Under the pieces are notes generated by a model. It saw only the letters and a program-made list of their open reading frames with translations, ran no database searches and was not told the origin of the DNA. From Rhynochetos jubatus (Eukaryota; Chordata; Aves; Eurypygiformes; Rhynochetidae), in contig CM050648.1 in the NCBI GenBank assembly GCA_027574665.1, forward strand, positions 64,311,363 to 64,375,362: a stretch of DNA of 64,000 nt, given 5' to 3'. Each line of letters starts with the position of its first letter. Position 1 is the first letter of the stretch. Positions 46,618-59,094 of the stretch are shown here, piece after piece. Both the position numbers and the translations under genes were made by a program.

Positions 46618-49600
46618 CTCATCTTCCACCAGACCATTTTCACCTGTCTAGTGATTTAGGGACCTGAAGCTTTTAGACTTTTGAACCTGGGCTCTCAAAG
46701 GGCTGAATACCAGGCTCCACATGATTCTGCACAAGTCTCTAATGTCTTGTATTCTCTTCATTGTAGTTCAGTAGTGTTGTAGACATTCAAGAAGATTTGG
46801 AGAGGAAAATTAGGCCTTTCAGTCATTTTTCCAAAGGTAGCGAGGATGTATTCAGCTCCTGGCAGCTGGAGTACAGGGGAAGGATTTGGAATTATTCTGA
46901 ACACATTTTTCTTTTTCCCTCAGAATCAAGGTCAAGAGATATTATTAGAGTTTTTTTAATTGTTCTGTACTCATCTTTGAAGTAGTCTCAAGTCATGATG
47001 GGAACTCGACTGAGTTCAGAGAACAGAGAAAGAAGAAGAGGAGAAACAGTCAAGGAAGAACTTGCTAGGATTTCACCGTGGTAATTTCGCAAATGCTGCT
47101 TTACAATTCATCTATTGTCCTCAAAATAGCTCTAATGTACTCTACAGTTCACACATCGAGCACAGGAAGAATGTATTCATCACAATGCAATGAATTGTTG
47201 GCTCGTCTATTAGAAAAATAGAAACTGCAGACTCTGAAAGAGAACCTTTAGAAATACTTCAGATGGTAATACAGTAAAGTATTACTTTTAATCAAGCAAG
47301 AGCCAAACGTCCCAACCAAACTCAAGTCCTTCTTGTGTAAAGTACTGAGAAGACACACACAAAGAGACAGGGCATAATCTCAGTGAAACACACACAGGCA
47401 GATGTTGCTGAGGTTTTGACACACCAGATACGGTATTTTGAAATTAGTAATGCATATGCAACACAGGAACGTCCTAAATAGGCAAGAGACCATAAACGCA
47501 GCAGGCAGTGTCTTTTGGAAAGAAGGTTTTCTGCTCTCTCATGTGGGATTTGTAGTCACGCTACACCTCAAGCCATGCCAGTGACCTACAAAATATGATG
47601 ATGCTGCCTACCTAGATACCCAGAAACCATCTTTGTGGTTCTCACCTGGCTTTGAGTCCTGAAGCTTCTTATCTTCAGTTTCCCCTGTACCACAGTATGA
47701 CAGACTTTTTTCAAAAAGAGAAGCCAGCACTTTTACTATGTTACAATTCCACTTTATGGGGTCTAAGAAAATGCCAAATACAAGATTTCTAATGAAACAG
47801 AGAATTAGCAACACAAACATGAAAATAGAAAAGCTTTTCTCTGTACCTCAGTTTATGTAACAGCAGGCACAGGTAACGTTTGCTCAAATGGTTGTTTCCT
47901 CATTGCTCTGGGCTGCAATTAAACCAGCTTTAACTATCATTGTCTTAAAAATGCCTTAGCTCAGCCTTGAACTGACAGCGCAAATTTCTGCTCTCCAGTC
48001 TGAGACAGAACAGATTTTAATATCTCCCTGGAGTCAAATAGTAAATATATAGAATTGCATGTCTTTTTAGACGGACGTTAATAGGCATTTTAGTACAAAT
48101 GTTTCTATTTTTATTTTAGTTTCATTAAAAAAACAAAAACCCACACCCAAACTGTGAATAGGTGCTAATAAATGTCAGACACAAAATGTATGTTAGCACC
48201 AAAGTAATGCTAATGAACGTTTACTTCTTATGTGGTAAAATTGAGAAAGTTAGCTGTAAAAAAACCACAGCCAGTTTGGAGAGGAAACAGCTGCTATATA
48301 TCCATGAAACCCTGTGGGACTCCTGCTATCTTTTGGAACATGAAACAAGAGCATGTCAGTACTACACAAAATACTCTCACTCACAAGAACAGATGAGGCT
48401 TAGGGTTTGAGATGTAGAATAAGCAGAAATTGTTGAGGGCTGACTCATTCGCCCATGGTTTCTTGTACATATCATATTCCAGTTCTTCATGATTTACATA
48501 TTTGACTCCTAAAAACTAGGTCAACATCATTTTATAAGCACAGCAAAAATATACTCCTTTAATTTGAGGGGAAGGTAGTTGTAAGCACTTGTTGCGTTCT
48601 GCTTCTGAGAACTTTCCCAGAGTGATTGCACGGAAATAGTGTAATCTTTTTCATTTATATCACACTGATTGGAGTGGATTGTCATGGTTCATGATCAGGG
48701 CTTACTGAAGTACTGTTGTGTGTTATACATATAATTCAGTAGATATTTGTGATGCATTTTTTGGTAACTTCATTGAATATTTCAGGCTTTTTCTCCTTTG
48801 GGAAGGACTCCAAGCAGTGAGAAAGTTGGATTCTTTTTTTACTTTTTAAAAAAAAAACTTACAGCATGTTCCATGGGCATGTTTATCCCTTAGATTGTGA
48901 GCAGAAAGGTTTGTCATAGGAGTTCAACACTCAGTATATAAGCTATAAGTGGTTTTGTCATAGCTGACAACAAAGAACTGTTTGGTGTTTCATCATAGGA
49001 GCGTAGTTCATGATCAGGAGGCAAGTAAAAAGAAATCACATAGCAATAGGCTTCTCAGGGACAGATCAGACTTTAGGACCACAGAAAATAAACACTTAAT
49101 AATAAATAAATACACTTAAAGTTTATAAATAAATAGGATTCTCAACTCTCTTGAAGTGGTACATCACTCGTTTTCAAAACAACCAGCAACTACAGCCCAA
49201 TCTTAAGGTCTTGAACAGACACCTACTAGATTAGGCTGTTTAATGCTTATACCTGATATTAAAGGAATATAACGCTTCAGCCTACCCTCTTAATATTAGC
49301 TTGTGGCTAAATTTGGGATGGTTTGTTTTGTTTGTTTTACTGGCTTCTCCCCAGTCTCTCTCCACTTCTTGTTGGATGTCTCCCATCCCTAAATTACAAC
49401 TGACCCCTGGGCTGTTTTCTGCAGGCCAACACAAGCAAATGCAAAACATATTACCTGCCAAAAACTTCTGCCCGCTGGGGATGTGTGGCAGGAGAAAAAC
49501 TGCAGCCACCTGCCCACAGCCCAGCAAGGTGTATGAGATCTCAGGTGGCCTTTGGGACAGGGCTACCAAATGCATGTCACGCGAGTTGCATAGTGCTTGG

Positions 49601-50519
49601 CACCTGCCTTGGGTTTATCTTTGCTGTTAATACCAGCCATCTATCTTGTTCCTCCTGAGGTTGACTGCTCCTATAAGAAACTGCTTCACTTCTGCACGCT
49701 AATTGCCTCTCACTCATAAAAAATAATTTTATACCCTCCAAGCAGCTAAGAGTATCAGCCTGTTGGCTCAGCAGAAATAACCCCATATCCTGAAGAAGTC
49801 ATCCACGCTCAGGTGAGACAGCAGAGGAAAGATGTTACAGAGTCTTCAGGTAATCTGGATTTGAGTGGCAAGTGAAATACACCACTCTGTAATAACAATT
49901 TAAAAACCAAGATCTGTGCAACATTTAAGTGTTACTAAGATCCCATTCTGTTAAAAGTCCCAGTGCATCTCTTCACTTTATCGTGCCAAGCAAATGAGAT
50001 ACAACCCAACAGATCTGAGTGAGGTAGTTTGTTAGTTACGTGATGTAGTTTCTATAATATGAAACTCATTTTTATGATATCCCAGGGTTAAGCCATACTT
50101 GATGAGAAGACGTTATATGTTTATTACAATGACAATCCAGAGAAAACATGCTCCATGCTTGCCCTTTTGGCACATGATTAAGTAGAAATTTTGTTTCATA
50201 TTTATAATACTGCATTTATACTACTTGCTCCATTTTTAACTATCTTAAATTGGGACGGTGTAACATGAGAACCTTGACAACAAGAAAAAAAAGTTTCCAT
50301 CCGTTTTTATGCTAAGCACTGATTTAGCTGATAGTGAACAGTATTTTGCAGAGCATAGGTTCCACGAAACTATGGAGACAATCTGTTGTCTGCCAGTAAG
50401 TGTTATCCAAGTTATGCTACATCCCTAGGAAACATGAAACACGATTTAAATAAGTGTAGTAGTGTAAATCATTTATTGACTTGTTACCATTCACTCTTAC
50501 GTAAAACTCTTCTCTATAT
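46618..50519. other. Unannotated DNA
   Basis: No gene recognised. The open frames at 49301-49630 (plus) and 49282-49575 (minus) are mirror readings of one GC-richer patch. A possible splice acceptor (TTTTCTGCAG ending at 49424) precedes an open stretch, but the donor-like site after it is weak and I do not call an exon. Confidence 0.55.
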
Positions 50520-50940
50520 TCTACTATTAATATTTTGAACAGCAACTAACAAGTTGGCACCATTTCTCCCAGGCCCATGGCAGGAGCCATCATCCACCTC
50601 CACAAGCCCAGAGGAGCACAGGGGCACAAGGCACGCCAGAATCCAAATCCCGGACTTGCAGGACTGTCCCAGGACAGCCTCAGCCCAGGGTGCAGGTGTG
50701 ACACCCACCACTGTAAGGCAAACCTGGAGTACCTTCTGGATCGAGGGACTGCTGCCTAGGAGTGTGGGACACGATGGGATGCAGGCGAAGAGCATTTTGG
50801 AAGAGTGTAAGCATAGGACTTAGGGGATGTTTAAGGGAGAAACCAAAGGGGGGAGACAGGAGGGATTTAGGTGATTTGGCAAGGATTGAGTGTGGGGAGA
50901 ATAAGGGGTAAGGGGATTAAAAGGGCCAGTCGTGTGTCAA
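50520..50940. other. GC-rich then G/A-rich patch, suspected unclassified repeat
   Basis: 50570-50760 is GC-rich with three overlapping frames. 50755-50940 is G/A-rich, with several GGGG runs (for example near 50849 and 50892). The abrupt composition change and the style of the sequence suggest an inserted avian repeat, but I cannot match it to a named family or find terminal repeats. Confidence 0.3.
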
Positions 50941-53822
50941 TAGTTTGCCGGTCAGTGCACTTGTCTGGCCATGCCCTGTGCCTGATCAGTGCAGTCTGCC
51001 CTGTCATCTCCTTCACTGCTCTCCTGAACACATTACATGCGATCTATTTAGAACATGGACTGATGACCACATCGCTTAAAAAATTAAATTCAGTTTCATG
51101 GTTTCTGAAGAAATTGAAGCCATGCTGCTCTTTCTCCACTACAGGTCTCTGCAGGGAACACCAAGAAACCTCTCACTCTAAAAACACGTCCTTTATCCTC
51201 AGCCGATCCTGATTGCGTGACTTTTTAATCATGAAGGGTTTCTGAGCGCTGTAAATAAGCTATGTTCTTCTAACGCAGGGAAGAATGAAGAGAAACTTTT
51301 ACACCTGGCCAGACTTCTCTGCTACCTGTTTCAGATCCTGCAGTTTCAGGTTCCAGTAGGATATTGTGAATTACCATGAAGCACTTGTTCTACCACGATG
51401 GTAGGTGTTCAAGTTGCTTGATGACTCCCAGCATCCCTTCAGGCTTTGTAGAGAAGAAATCCATCATGTTTTACTTGCCAACAAGGGCTGTAAAAGTGAA
51501 TGACATATACTTCATTTCTGTAGTTGTGAAAGTCTTACGTTTACTAAATGTCTAAATACGACTTACATATTCTGGGAAGTTTAGATATAATTTGTTCTCA
51601 CTAGAGTTGGAAAATGGACACTGGGTCTTGTGCCAACAAAGCTTTTGGGTAGCAGTGCAACTCATCCTGAATTATAAATTCATAATGTCCCTCAGAACAT
51701 CTGCTGGGTTAAAATTGCTCTATGGACTATGCAGGTGTAGGGTCCAGGGGGATCCCAGTGTCCTCTACTATATCCCCCATACCAGCCTGACTAGTAAAAG
51801 CCTAGGCTTAAGGCTGAGGATAAATTGAGGATGAAATTGTCTGAGATGGGTTCCTCTAGTTTTATTAGTGTCATAACTCCAAACAAAATGGTAAGTATGA
51901 GCATTTTACAGCGATCATCAAGAGAAATCTAACCATCTCTTAGTGGCAGTACCTTTATTCATATATTGCATAAAGCAATAAATGGCAGCCATTGTTGTCC
52001 TCGAAATCAAGCTGAGCCATAGTGAATTTAATACAATTGCAAAGACAATTTAAAGTGTAAGCTGTGTTACTATTAAATTATGAAGTGGTTTATGCTCTGA
52101 TTGAGTAAGGTATTTAAACCTAATCCTAACTAAAAGTGGTTGCTGTGTTCTGTTGCATACCCACAGATTTAAAGTAAATGTGGCTTAAACGTTATGCTGA
52201 AATGAAGCCACTGAGCTATATCTATGCACTTGAAAATGTAGCCATTATTGGAGATAATAGCAAATTGCTCTGAAAATAAAGAAGCTGTGTTTAGTTGCTG
52301 TATCTGCTAATTTTGAAATATCTTATTTAGAGGAATTATGCAATGTCTGATGCAGAGAACACACACACCCCATGGCAAAATGCAGCATTTCTCAATTTAA
52401 AATACGTATGTTCATATTACCCTTTATATGTGCATGCACCACATCTTTCTTCTCATTAATGAAGTTTGACAATTTGTGACAGGAGAGAAAGGAAATTCAT
52501 TATCTTTAGCAACAGAAATCTCATTTCTCATTTTTCTAGTGCCAAGCAGCTGCAATGAAATTGCCTAAACCACTATATCACAACTCCTCACTATTGTGGT
52601 TCAGGTCACCCTCAAGGGTCTTCAATTTCTTTATGTTCACAGCTTGGCAGCTGGTAATTTTCAGAATCAGAAAATATAAGGAAGCTATATATTTTTATTC
52701 TAAGGAGTATTTTTTTTTTATTTGAGGAGAAATAAATCTGTTGGGTCGCAAATATTAAAAATCAGAAGCTTGACAGTAATAATCACAGCAATGCCAACAC
52801 CGATTTTGTTTAGCAAACTTTCGAATGAAAATTTTCTGCATGAAAAAGAAACCTCCTCTCTCCCTGAAAGCAATTGTCCATGTGCAGGAGAAACTGAATT
52901 TTTAGCTCAATAATCAATGGTGTTTAAGAACAGACTGTGGTAATAAGGTTGAAGGCACCCAGCATTATTTTTTCCTTAGAAAGTTACTCAGTATTCTTGC
53001 TGCTGACAACTTCAGCGGGCTGTGTTGGCTGAGATGGAAGAAGCTTAAGTCATTTTCTCTATATATAAAATGATCGTATGCTTTGTATACAGGTATTCAT
53101 AATTCAGAAAATGCTACAATAAGCAATAGTACAAAACTCAATCTATTTCCCTAAGAACGTCTTCAGACTCTTGCTTTGGGCTTTACGACAAGGCGAAAGA
53201 AGGTTTTCATCCTTACTTAACTTTATTTCCACTGAACATATATTTCCTAATTCTTTATCAGTGTACAACGTGAAATAAAGTACAACAATTTATTTCTGTT
53301 CCAGTTAAAATTTTGCTATTAGTAGAAATAGAAGGTTTCTGAATATGAAGACAGGAATTAAAAGCAGTAAAAGTATTAGATAAAGAGCATGTTGAAAATC
53401 CAACTACTTCATATTTATTCACTTTACTACCCAAACCCTCCAAAGTTTGCCATTTCCATATGTTCTCAAACTAAATTGTTTTACCATCATGGTAAACGTA
53501 GGCAACAAAAATTCACAGATTTAGTCATCAATACTGCCACGGCGCATCAGTTTTGTGCTCTGCTGTGTCCTTTCCTGTGCAGCCTAGCCAGATCAGCCCT
53601 GCTGGGACTTGCCTTCCCCCAGATTCTCTGTCCCTGACTCTGGGTCAGCAACGTCAAAGCCCCAGAGCTCTTGCAGATGAGGGCAGGAGAGGATCTCTGC
53701 TGTTCCTTCCACACCTCAATAACAAGTTTCAGCAGGGAGAGCAGTGGCTTTACAGAGGAGGTTATACAAGTTAGTACTACTTCAGTAGTGAGCAAGACAG
53801 GGAGATATAAAGGAGAATCCCC
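50941..53822. other. Unannotated DNA
   Basis: No gene recognised. 52000-52330 is a possible conserved non-coding block by texture only (see findings). Overlapping frames at 53389-53795 on both strands look like chance. Confidence 0.55.
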
Positions 53823-54335
53823 TTGAGTCGTGCTTTGGACTATGATCTATCATCTGCTGTTACTTTCCCAGAAAAATTAGATCTTCTGAGGAATATTTGT
53901 ATTATTGAGGAAGGTGAGAGGATGCCACCTAAAAGCGTCCTACAGCATAGCAAATCTAAGATTACGCAGGGCAGACTGATCCCTGCCCTTATACCAGTTC
54001 AGTGCAAACACAGCCATGAAAAGCTGCATGTAGTAACAAGGTTTTTTTCCAAGTTAAAGCTGTGCAGGAGAAATCCAGTCTATCAGTGGCTAATAATATG
54101 GCCTGTAGGGATATTCTCCTATGCGAACACAAACAAAAGCTTAAATCAGAGGCTACATCTACTGCAGGTGCTTTCTCTGTTATGCATCTCATTGGAGGGA
54201 GCAACCTCATCGATGAACTCTATTTCCTCCACAATGCACGTGCATTTTTCACTATATCCTTCTGAGAGAATCCTTCTGGCTCAGTCATGGAATGAGACTA
54301 TGTGGGACACATTAATCCTGCTGCTAGTACAGTAG
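53823..54335 (+). other. Longest open frame in the window (170 codons), no recognised product
   Basis: The frame begins MSRALDYDLSSAVTFPEK and ends WDTLILLLVQ. I see no signal peptide, repeat, zinc-finger or catalytic motif, and it does not resemble transposon proteins I know. Another plus frame (54062-54265) and a minus frame (53989-54210) are also open here, which lowers the chance that any one is coding. It might be part of a non-coding transcript or simply chance. Confidence 0.2.
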
Positions 54336-56602
54336 GAAAAAAGTATGTTCACAGCACAGATTTACTAGTGCATTACAAAAAAAGACAAGTGTATATAACC
54401 AAATGTATGACTTCTTTGACTTTCTCTATGGCTATGAAAATATATAGGGGCTTTTCAAACCAATATATCTTGTAACATATTTTTTGTTGTTAACAAGTTC
54501 ACTGTTTTCCTTACTTATTTTCATATTTTAATATCTGTTTTATAGAACGTTGTTTTATTATAAATAATATGAATGTGATATTTTGATATTTCTGGAAATG
54601 GCATAAATGGCTTCACATGTCTTTGTTACTGATATTTATTTTATATTAGTGAAACCTGGCATTTTTGTCTCCAAGTGGTATGCAGTTCAAGAACAATGGC
54701 TATTGTGTCATGGATCGTTACGGTATTTATCTGAGGTTTTCATAGTTAGAAATATCCAATATTTCTCTGATAAAACCTAGTTCAGGGGAGTTACAATGCT
54801 GAATAACTACTCTAATTTTCATCAGTCTGAGACATAATAATTCATATTTTCAGGAGAATTTTTTTAAAGGAAGTATTTTAAAAACAATTTAAAAGAACTC
54901 TCCCTATATTTCAGAGATGTTGCTATGCTGAGCAGTTGTGTAGTTCACTGGGAAGCTTTTGAGATTAAATTATTAGGATTTTAATGGCTACTCTGCAAGA
55001 TTTATATAGGTGGTCATTAACGTCAGTAAGATAAGAGATTGGGAGATGGCATCGCTGTTGCTGTGAAGTGTAGCAATAATCACTAAATCTTTGCAAAATT
55101 TAATTCCAAAAAGCTTGATTTGAGAATTAAGTTGTTAAAATGCCACTGTTGTTTTGGATGTTGTCTTATCAAACCCCCAAGACTACTACTTTATAGCAAA
55201 GTAAACTGCATACTTTCCCCCCCTTTTGCTACTCCAAAACATCCAGTAACTCGCCAGCCCAGCTGCAAGGTGAAACAGCTAAGCATGTAAATACGTATCA
55301 GATCACTAGATGTCCTCCTCCCACAAAATTTCTCCTCATTCTCACTTAGCAAACTGGTAATACTCTCCTAGAAAAGCCCTACAACCAGGTACAGCACTAC
55401 AAGATCGCCAGTGCAAATTTGTGTAGTCGCAAACGACCTGCGCCCAGAAAACAGCCTCAGGGGAGATGAGAGCTCTGCATTTATGATGTATTTTTTTCTT
55501 ACAGACAGATTAGGCCTTTAAGGGATGCAGAGGAAATTTCTGGCATGGCAAGTGTTGCAGAAGCAGGGCTCATGGGAAGCTATCCCCTTGTCGGTGACAT
55601 AAAAATCTGGAGTGCATAGATATCCAAGATTGACCCTAATATTTTTTTATTATCTCTATGCATTGGTTATATGGTGGTTTATGTGCACAGATGCATAAAT
55701 TCTCAATATAATTCTTCATTTTTGTGTTATGCAGCCCTTATCCTTTCTGGTTTTTCTTGCTGAGGAAATACAGGCTTTTGGTTTATTAAAGTTTTCAAGA
55801 ATGTGCTGTATGAATACAGCCATATTCCTATGGAATATGAATCCCCACCCCTAGAACGGATAAACGTTCACAATCAGCTAACGATAGTAACTTTTAGGAC
55901 CTGCTGCAGGCACAGGAGCTGGGACAGCTTTCCTGCCCCAAACCAGCAAGCCCAGTTAGTGCTGGTGGCTGGAGGCACCTTTGGTGACTGGAAGAGGTCG
56001 GGCATGGGTTGGGGAAAAGAGTGATGCCTGTGGAAAGCCTGTGGGGAGGAAGGGAGGATGAATATTCATCTTGGTTTCCCAGGACCTACAACATTCCTGA
56101 CTCTCCTGTCCCAAGTCATTGAAATTACGTATGCTTCTTGCACCCTGAATTACTCAAAACTGGTTTTCAATGCTGATGGTACGACAGAGCACAAGAGTAA
56201 TAGCTGTTGTATGTACTAGCGGTTGAAAGGTATCACTTGAAAAATTGAAGTGTACCAGGGAGCCAGAGGAAGAAGGATATTTTTAATGCTTTTTTGTTAT
56301 TTCTGGAATGCTGTTTTTTCTGGAACAGAGGGCTGGGACCCTGTGCTGGGACACCATGTAAACAGCGTGTCCAAAGAGTTTACAGCTTCGGCAAAGAAGC
56401 AAGGAAAGCCAAGACAGACAGATACCGTTTAAAATAGGCTACAGACTTTTTGAGTGTTACTTATAGGAAGACACAGTGTGCAGATTTTTTTAAGGTAATG
56501 ATGAGCCATATAACAATCTAGCTGTGTTGATTCTTTTTAAGATTCTAAAGAGCTGTTGACATTGTTGAGGTTCCAATGAAGCCCATAAAATTTTACAGGG
56601 AA
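54336..56602. other. Unannotated AT-rich DNA
   Basis: No gene or repeat recognised. A few CpGs cluster at 55400-55450. The frame 55803-56024 matches no family. Confidence 0.6.
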
Positions 56603-57027
56603 CCATAGAATCACAGAATGGTTTGGGTTGGAAGGGACCTTAAAGATCATCTAGTTCCAACCCCCCTGCCATGGGCAGGGACACCCTCCACTAGACCAGG
56701 TTGCTCAAAGCCTCATCCAGCCTGGCCTTGAACACTTCCAGGGACGGGGCATCCACAACTTCTCTGGGCAACCTGTTCCAGGGCCTCACCACCCTCTCCA
56801 GGAAGAACTTCTTCCTGATATCCAATCTAAATCTCCCCGCTTTCAGTTTAAACCCATTACCCCTTGTCCTGTCGCTACAGGCCCTTGTAAAAAGTCCCCC
56901 TCCTAGCTTTCTTGTAGGACCCTTCAGGTACTGGAAGGTGCTCTAAGGTCTCCCTGAAGCCTTCTCTTCTCCAGGCTGAACAAGCCCAACTCTCTCAGCC
57001 TGTCCCCATAGCAGAGGTGCTCCAGCT
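56603..57027 (-). mobile_element. CR1 LINE, 5'-truncated 3' end, minus strand, well preserved
   Basis: The plus strand starts CCATAGAATCACAGAATGG, then GGTTGGAAGGGACCTTAAAG and ATCATCTAGTTCCAACCCC, runs through CTGCCATGGGCAGGGACACC and CACCCTCTCCAGGAAG, and ends with CAGCCTGTCCCCATAGCAG. It is the reverse complement of a CR1 3' end of the same type as 17518-18032. Few differences from the usual form are visible, so it is probably among the youngest elements here. The 81-codon plus frame 56701-56946 is antisense to CR1 and mirrors the one at 17734-17925. Confidence 0.97.
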
Positions 57028-57668
57028 ATAATAATGCTGAATTGTGAATGGCACATGACTGTATTATAATTAGAAGGGGAATCTATTAATTAAAAAAAAA
57101 ATTAATGCAGAACAAACAATAAAGGCATTGCTTCCATTTAACATCATTCAGTACAAAAATTTTAGTACCAGAATTCTAATTTTTTTAACTAAATCTTTGT
57201 GATTCTTCAAATTAATTTTATCTCTCATCCTGAAATTTACACAGATTTTGTCCCAATTTCTTTCCTTCCAGGATAAAGTCCTGTTGCTCACCCACCTGGC
57301 CTTCTTCCTTTTAAAGATTCTTGCAGGACATTTTCCTTGATGTTAGTGAGCATCTCTGTTCCCTTTTATTCTTAGATCAGTAGAGTGATCTTTGAACAAA
57401 AGCCATTTTCAGGCTTCAGGCTGTGCAATTCTGTAACAGTTTATACTCTGTCAGCCCTGGTTGTTACTCTTTCCTGAAATTCTGGAATCACAGTTGGTGT
57501 TTTCATCTTGTGTCATTCATTTGTAAGTTCTAATCTGTTTAACCTGTTCAGAATAAGTCTCACCCTTCTGTGATTATTTATGTAGCTATTTTGGAGACAG
57601 TAATGCTCCAGATACAAGCAATCAGCTCATGAAGCATCTCACAGTTTCATGGTTTTTTCTTATCCTAG
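57028..57668. other. Unannotated DNA
   Basis: No gene or repeat recognised. Confidence 0.6.
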
Positions 57669-57682
57669 CCACTAGAGGGAAA
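57669..57682 (+). promoter_or_regulatory. Weak CTCF-like motif
   Basis: CCACTAGAGGGAAA agrees with 12 of 14 positions of CCASYAGRKGGCRS, including the whole first half, but lacks the C of the GGC core. Motif evidence only. Confidence 0.25.
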
Positions 57683-58533
57683 AAGACAGAGCAATAACTC
57701 GGATGTGGTATTATTTTATATGAGTTTATGTTATGGGTATTGTAAGCTATAGGAATAAGGCAGAGTTGAAGTATTATCTACAAAGTTTTTTTCCTAGATA
57801 GACTCAGATGTACTTGTATGGGACATGAGTTTGCTATCTTCTTACAAACTCAAAAGAGGAAGAAATAATACATACTAAGCACACTGAACTACATTTATAG
57901 ATGATCATAAGTTCAACTATGTGGGTGAAAGTGAAGTTGTCATTTACTCAAGTGTAATCTCCTTCAGAGATGTAAATGGGTTTCTCAGACACTTCTTTGC
58001 TGATTGTCTTGTGAGGGGTGTGACACCAACCAGCTCCATGCAGCTTCCCTGTTGCTGTGAGAAACATGAAAAACAACTGCACTGACCCCAACTAATTTTG
58101 AGTAATTGATGAGCAAACAGGTTTCAAGTTCAGCTTATCCACTGATAACACATAAAGTTTCCACAGCTCACCAAATACACCATTGGAGAATATGGCTTTG
58201 AACTCTCCAGGCACTTCAGAAGTCTTTCAGTGCTCATATAACCAACTTGATGATGTAACATTTTCTTCCTATGCAGGTCGTTATGTGTTCTCTTGTAGGC
58301 ATGCAAACTTCAGGTGATGGCTTTCCTCTCAGCCTTTAAAGAACTCCCCTTTGGTTTTCTCTATTTACAGTGGAGTCTGTGGAAGAGAGAAATCTTTAGA
58401 TTCTGCAGAAAATCTGTATTACAATAATCTCATTCCTAAAGTCATGAGAGTAGATTCAGGGGTTTTTGTTTGGGTTTTTTTTTTTTTTTTTTTTTTGAAG
58501 AAGAAAAACTGTGCTTTTTTAGTAATTGCTACT
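57683..58533. other. Unannotated DNA with a poly-T run
   Basis: No gene. The 22-T run at 58475-58496 is listed separately. CTACT at 58529-58533 is the left target duplicate of LTR copy 3. Confidence 0.6.
58475..58496 (+). repeat. Poly-T run (22 bases)
   Basis: Twenty-two consecutive T residues lie 37 bases before LTR copy 3 and outside its target duplicate, so the run is not part of that element. Confidence 0.9.
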
Positions 58534-59094
58534 TGTTGTGGTTTAACCCCATTCAGCAACTAAGCCCTACACAGCCACTCACTCCCCCACAGTGGGGTGG
58601 GGGGAAGAAAATTGAAAGGGTAAAAGTGAGAAAAGTCATTAATTGAGATAAAAACTAATAATTGAAATAAAATAACATAGTAGTAGTAATAATAATAGAT
58701 TGCATTGAGAAGGAAAGTAACAAGGAGAGAGAAATAAAACCCAAGAAAGACAAGAGATGCAAATGAAAAAAATTGCTCACCACCAACCGAACAATGCCCA
58801 GCCAGCCACCAAGCAGCAGCCCCACTGCTAATTTTCCCCCTAGTTTTATTGCTGGACATGACTGTCATATGGTATGGGATATCCCTTTGGACAGTTGGGG
58901 TCCTCCCAACTTCTCCCTACTCGCTGGTGGGGTGGTATGAGAAGCAGAAAAGGCCTTGACTCTGTGTAAGCCCTGCTCAGCAGTAACGAAAACATCCCTG
59001 TGTTATCAACACTGTATCCAGCACAAATCCAAAACACAGCCCCATGCCAGCTACTGTGAAGAAAATGAACTCTACACCAGCTAAAACCAGCACA
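58534..59094 (-). mobile_element. Solo ERV LTR (ERVL-like), copy 3, inverted, with a different central segment
   Basis: A 561-bp LTR on the minus strand (TGTGCTGG at its start, CCACAACA at its end). It is flanked by identical 5-bp duplicates CTACT at 58529-58533 and 59095-59099. Its first part (59094 down to about 58848) and last part (about 58650 to 58534) match copies 1 and 2. The middle, about 58650-58845, does not: it is rich in TAGTAG/TAATAA triplets and has a poly-purine stretch, where the others have the R/U5-like sequence with TTTGTCTTCCCA. It is thus a different subfamily or a recombinant LTR. The frames at 58560-58868 and 58846-59037 lie inside it and are not genes. Confidence 0.93.
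58678..58697 (+). repeat. TAG/TAA triplet repeat inside LTR copy 3
   Basis: About seven TAG or TAA units stand in a row within the unique central segment of LTR copy 3. A simple trinucleotide repeat, probably length-variable between copies. Confidence 0.85.

Noticed and set aside
49282..49630. Possible exon with a TTTTCTGCAG acceptor at 49424
   Set aside because: The donor-like AAG/GTGTAT is weak, both strands are open, and no neighbouring exon is visible.
56701..56946. Plus frame of 81 codons similar to the one above
   Set aside because: Antisense reading of a CR1 3' UTR; a frequent annotation artefact.
58560..59037. Minus frames inside LTR copy 3
   Set aside because: Part of the LTR; one includes a poly-Tyr run from the triplet repeat.
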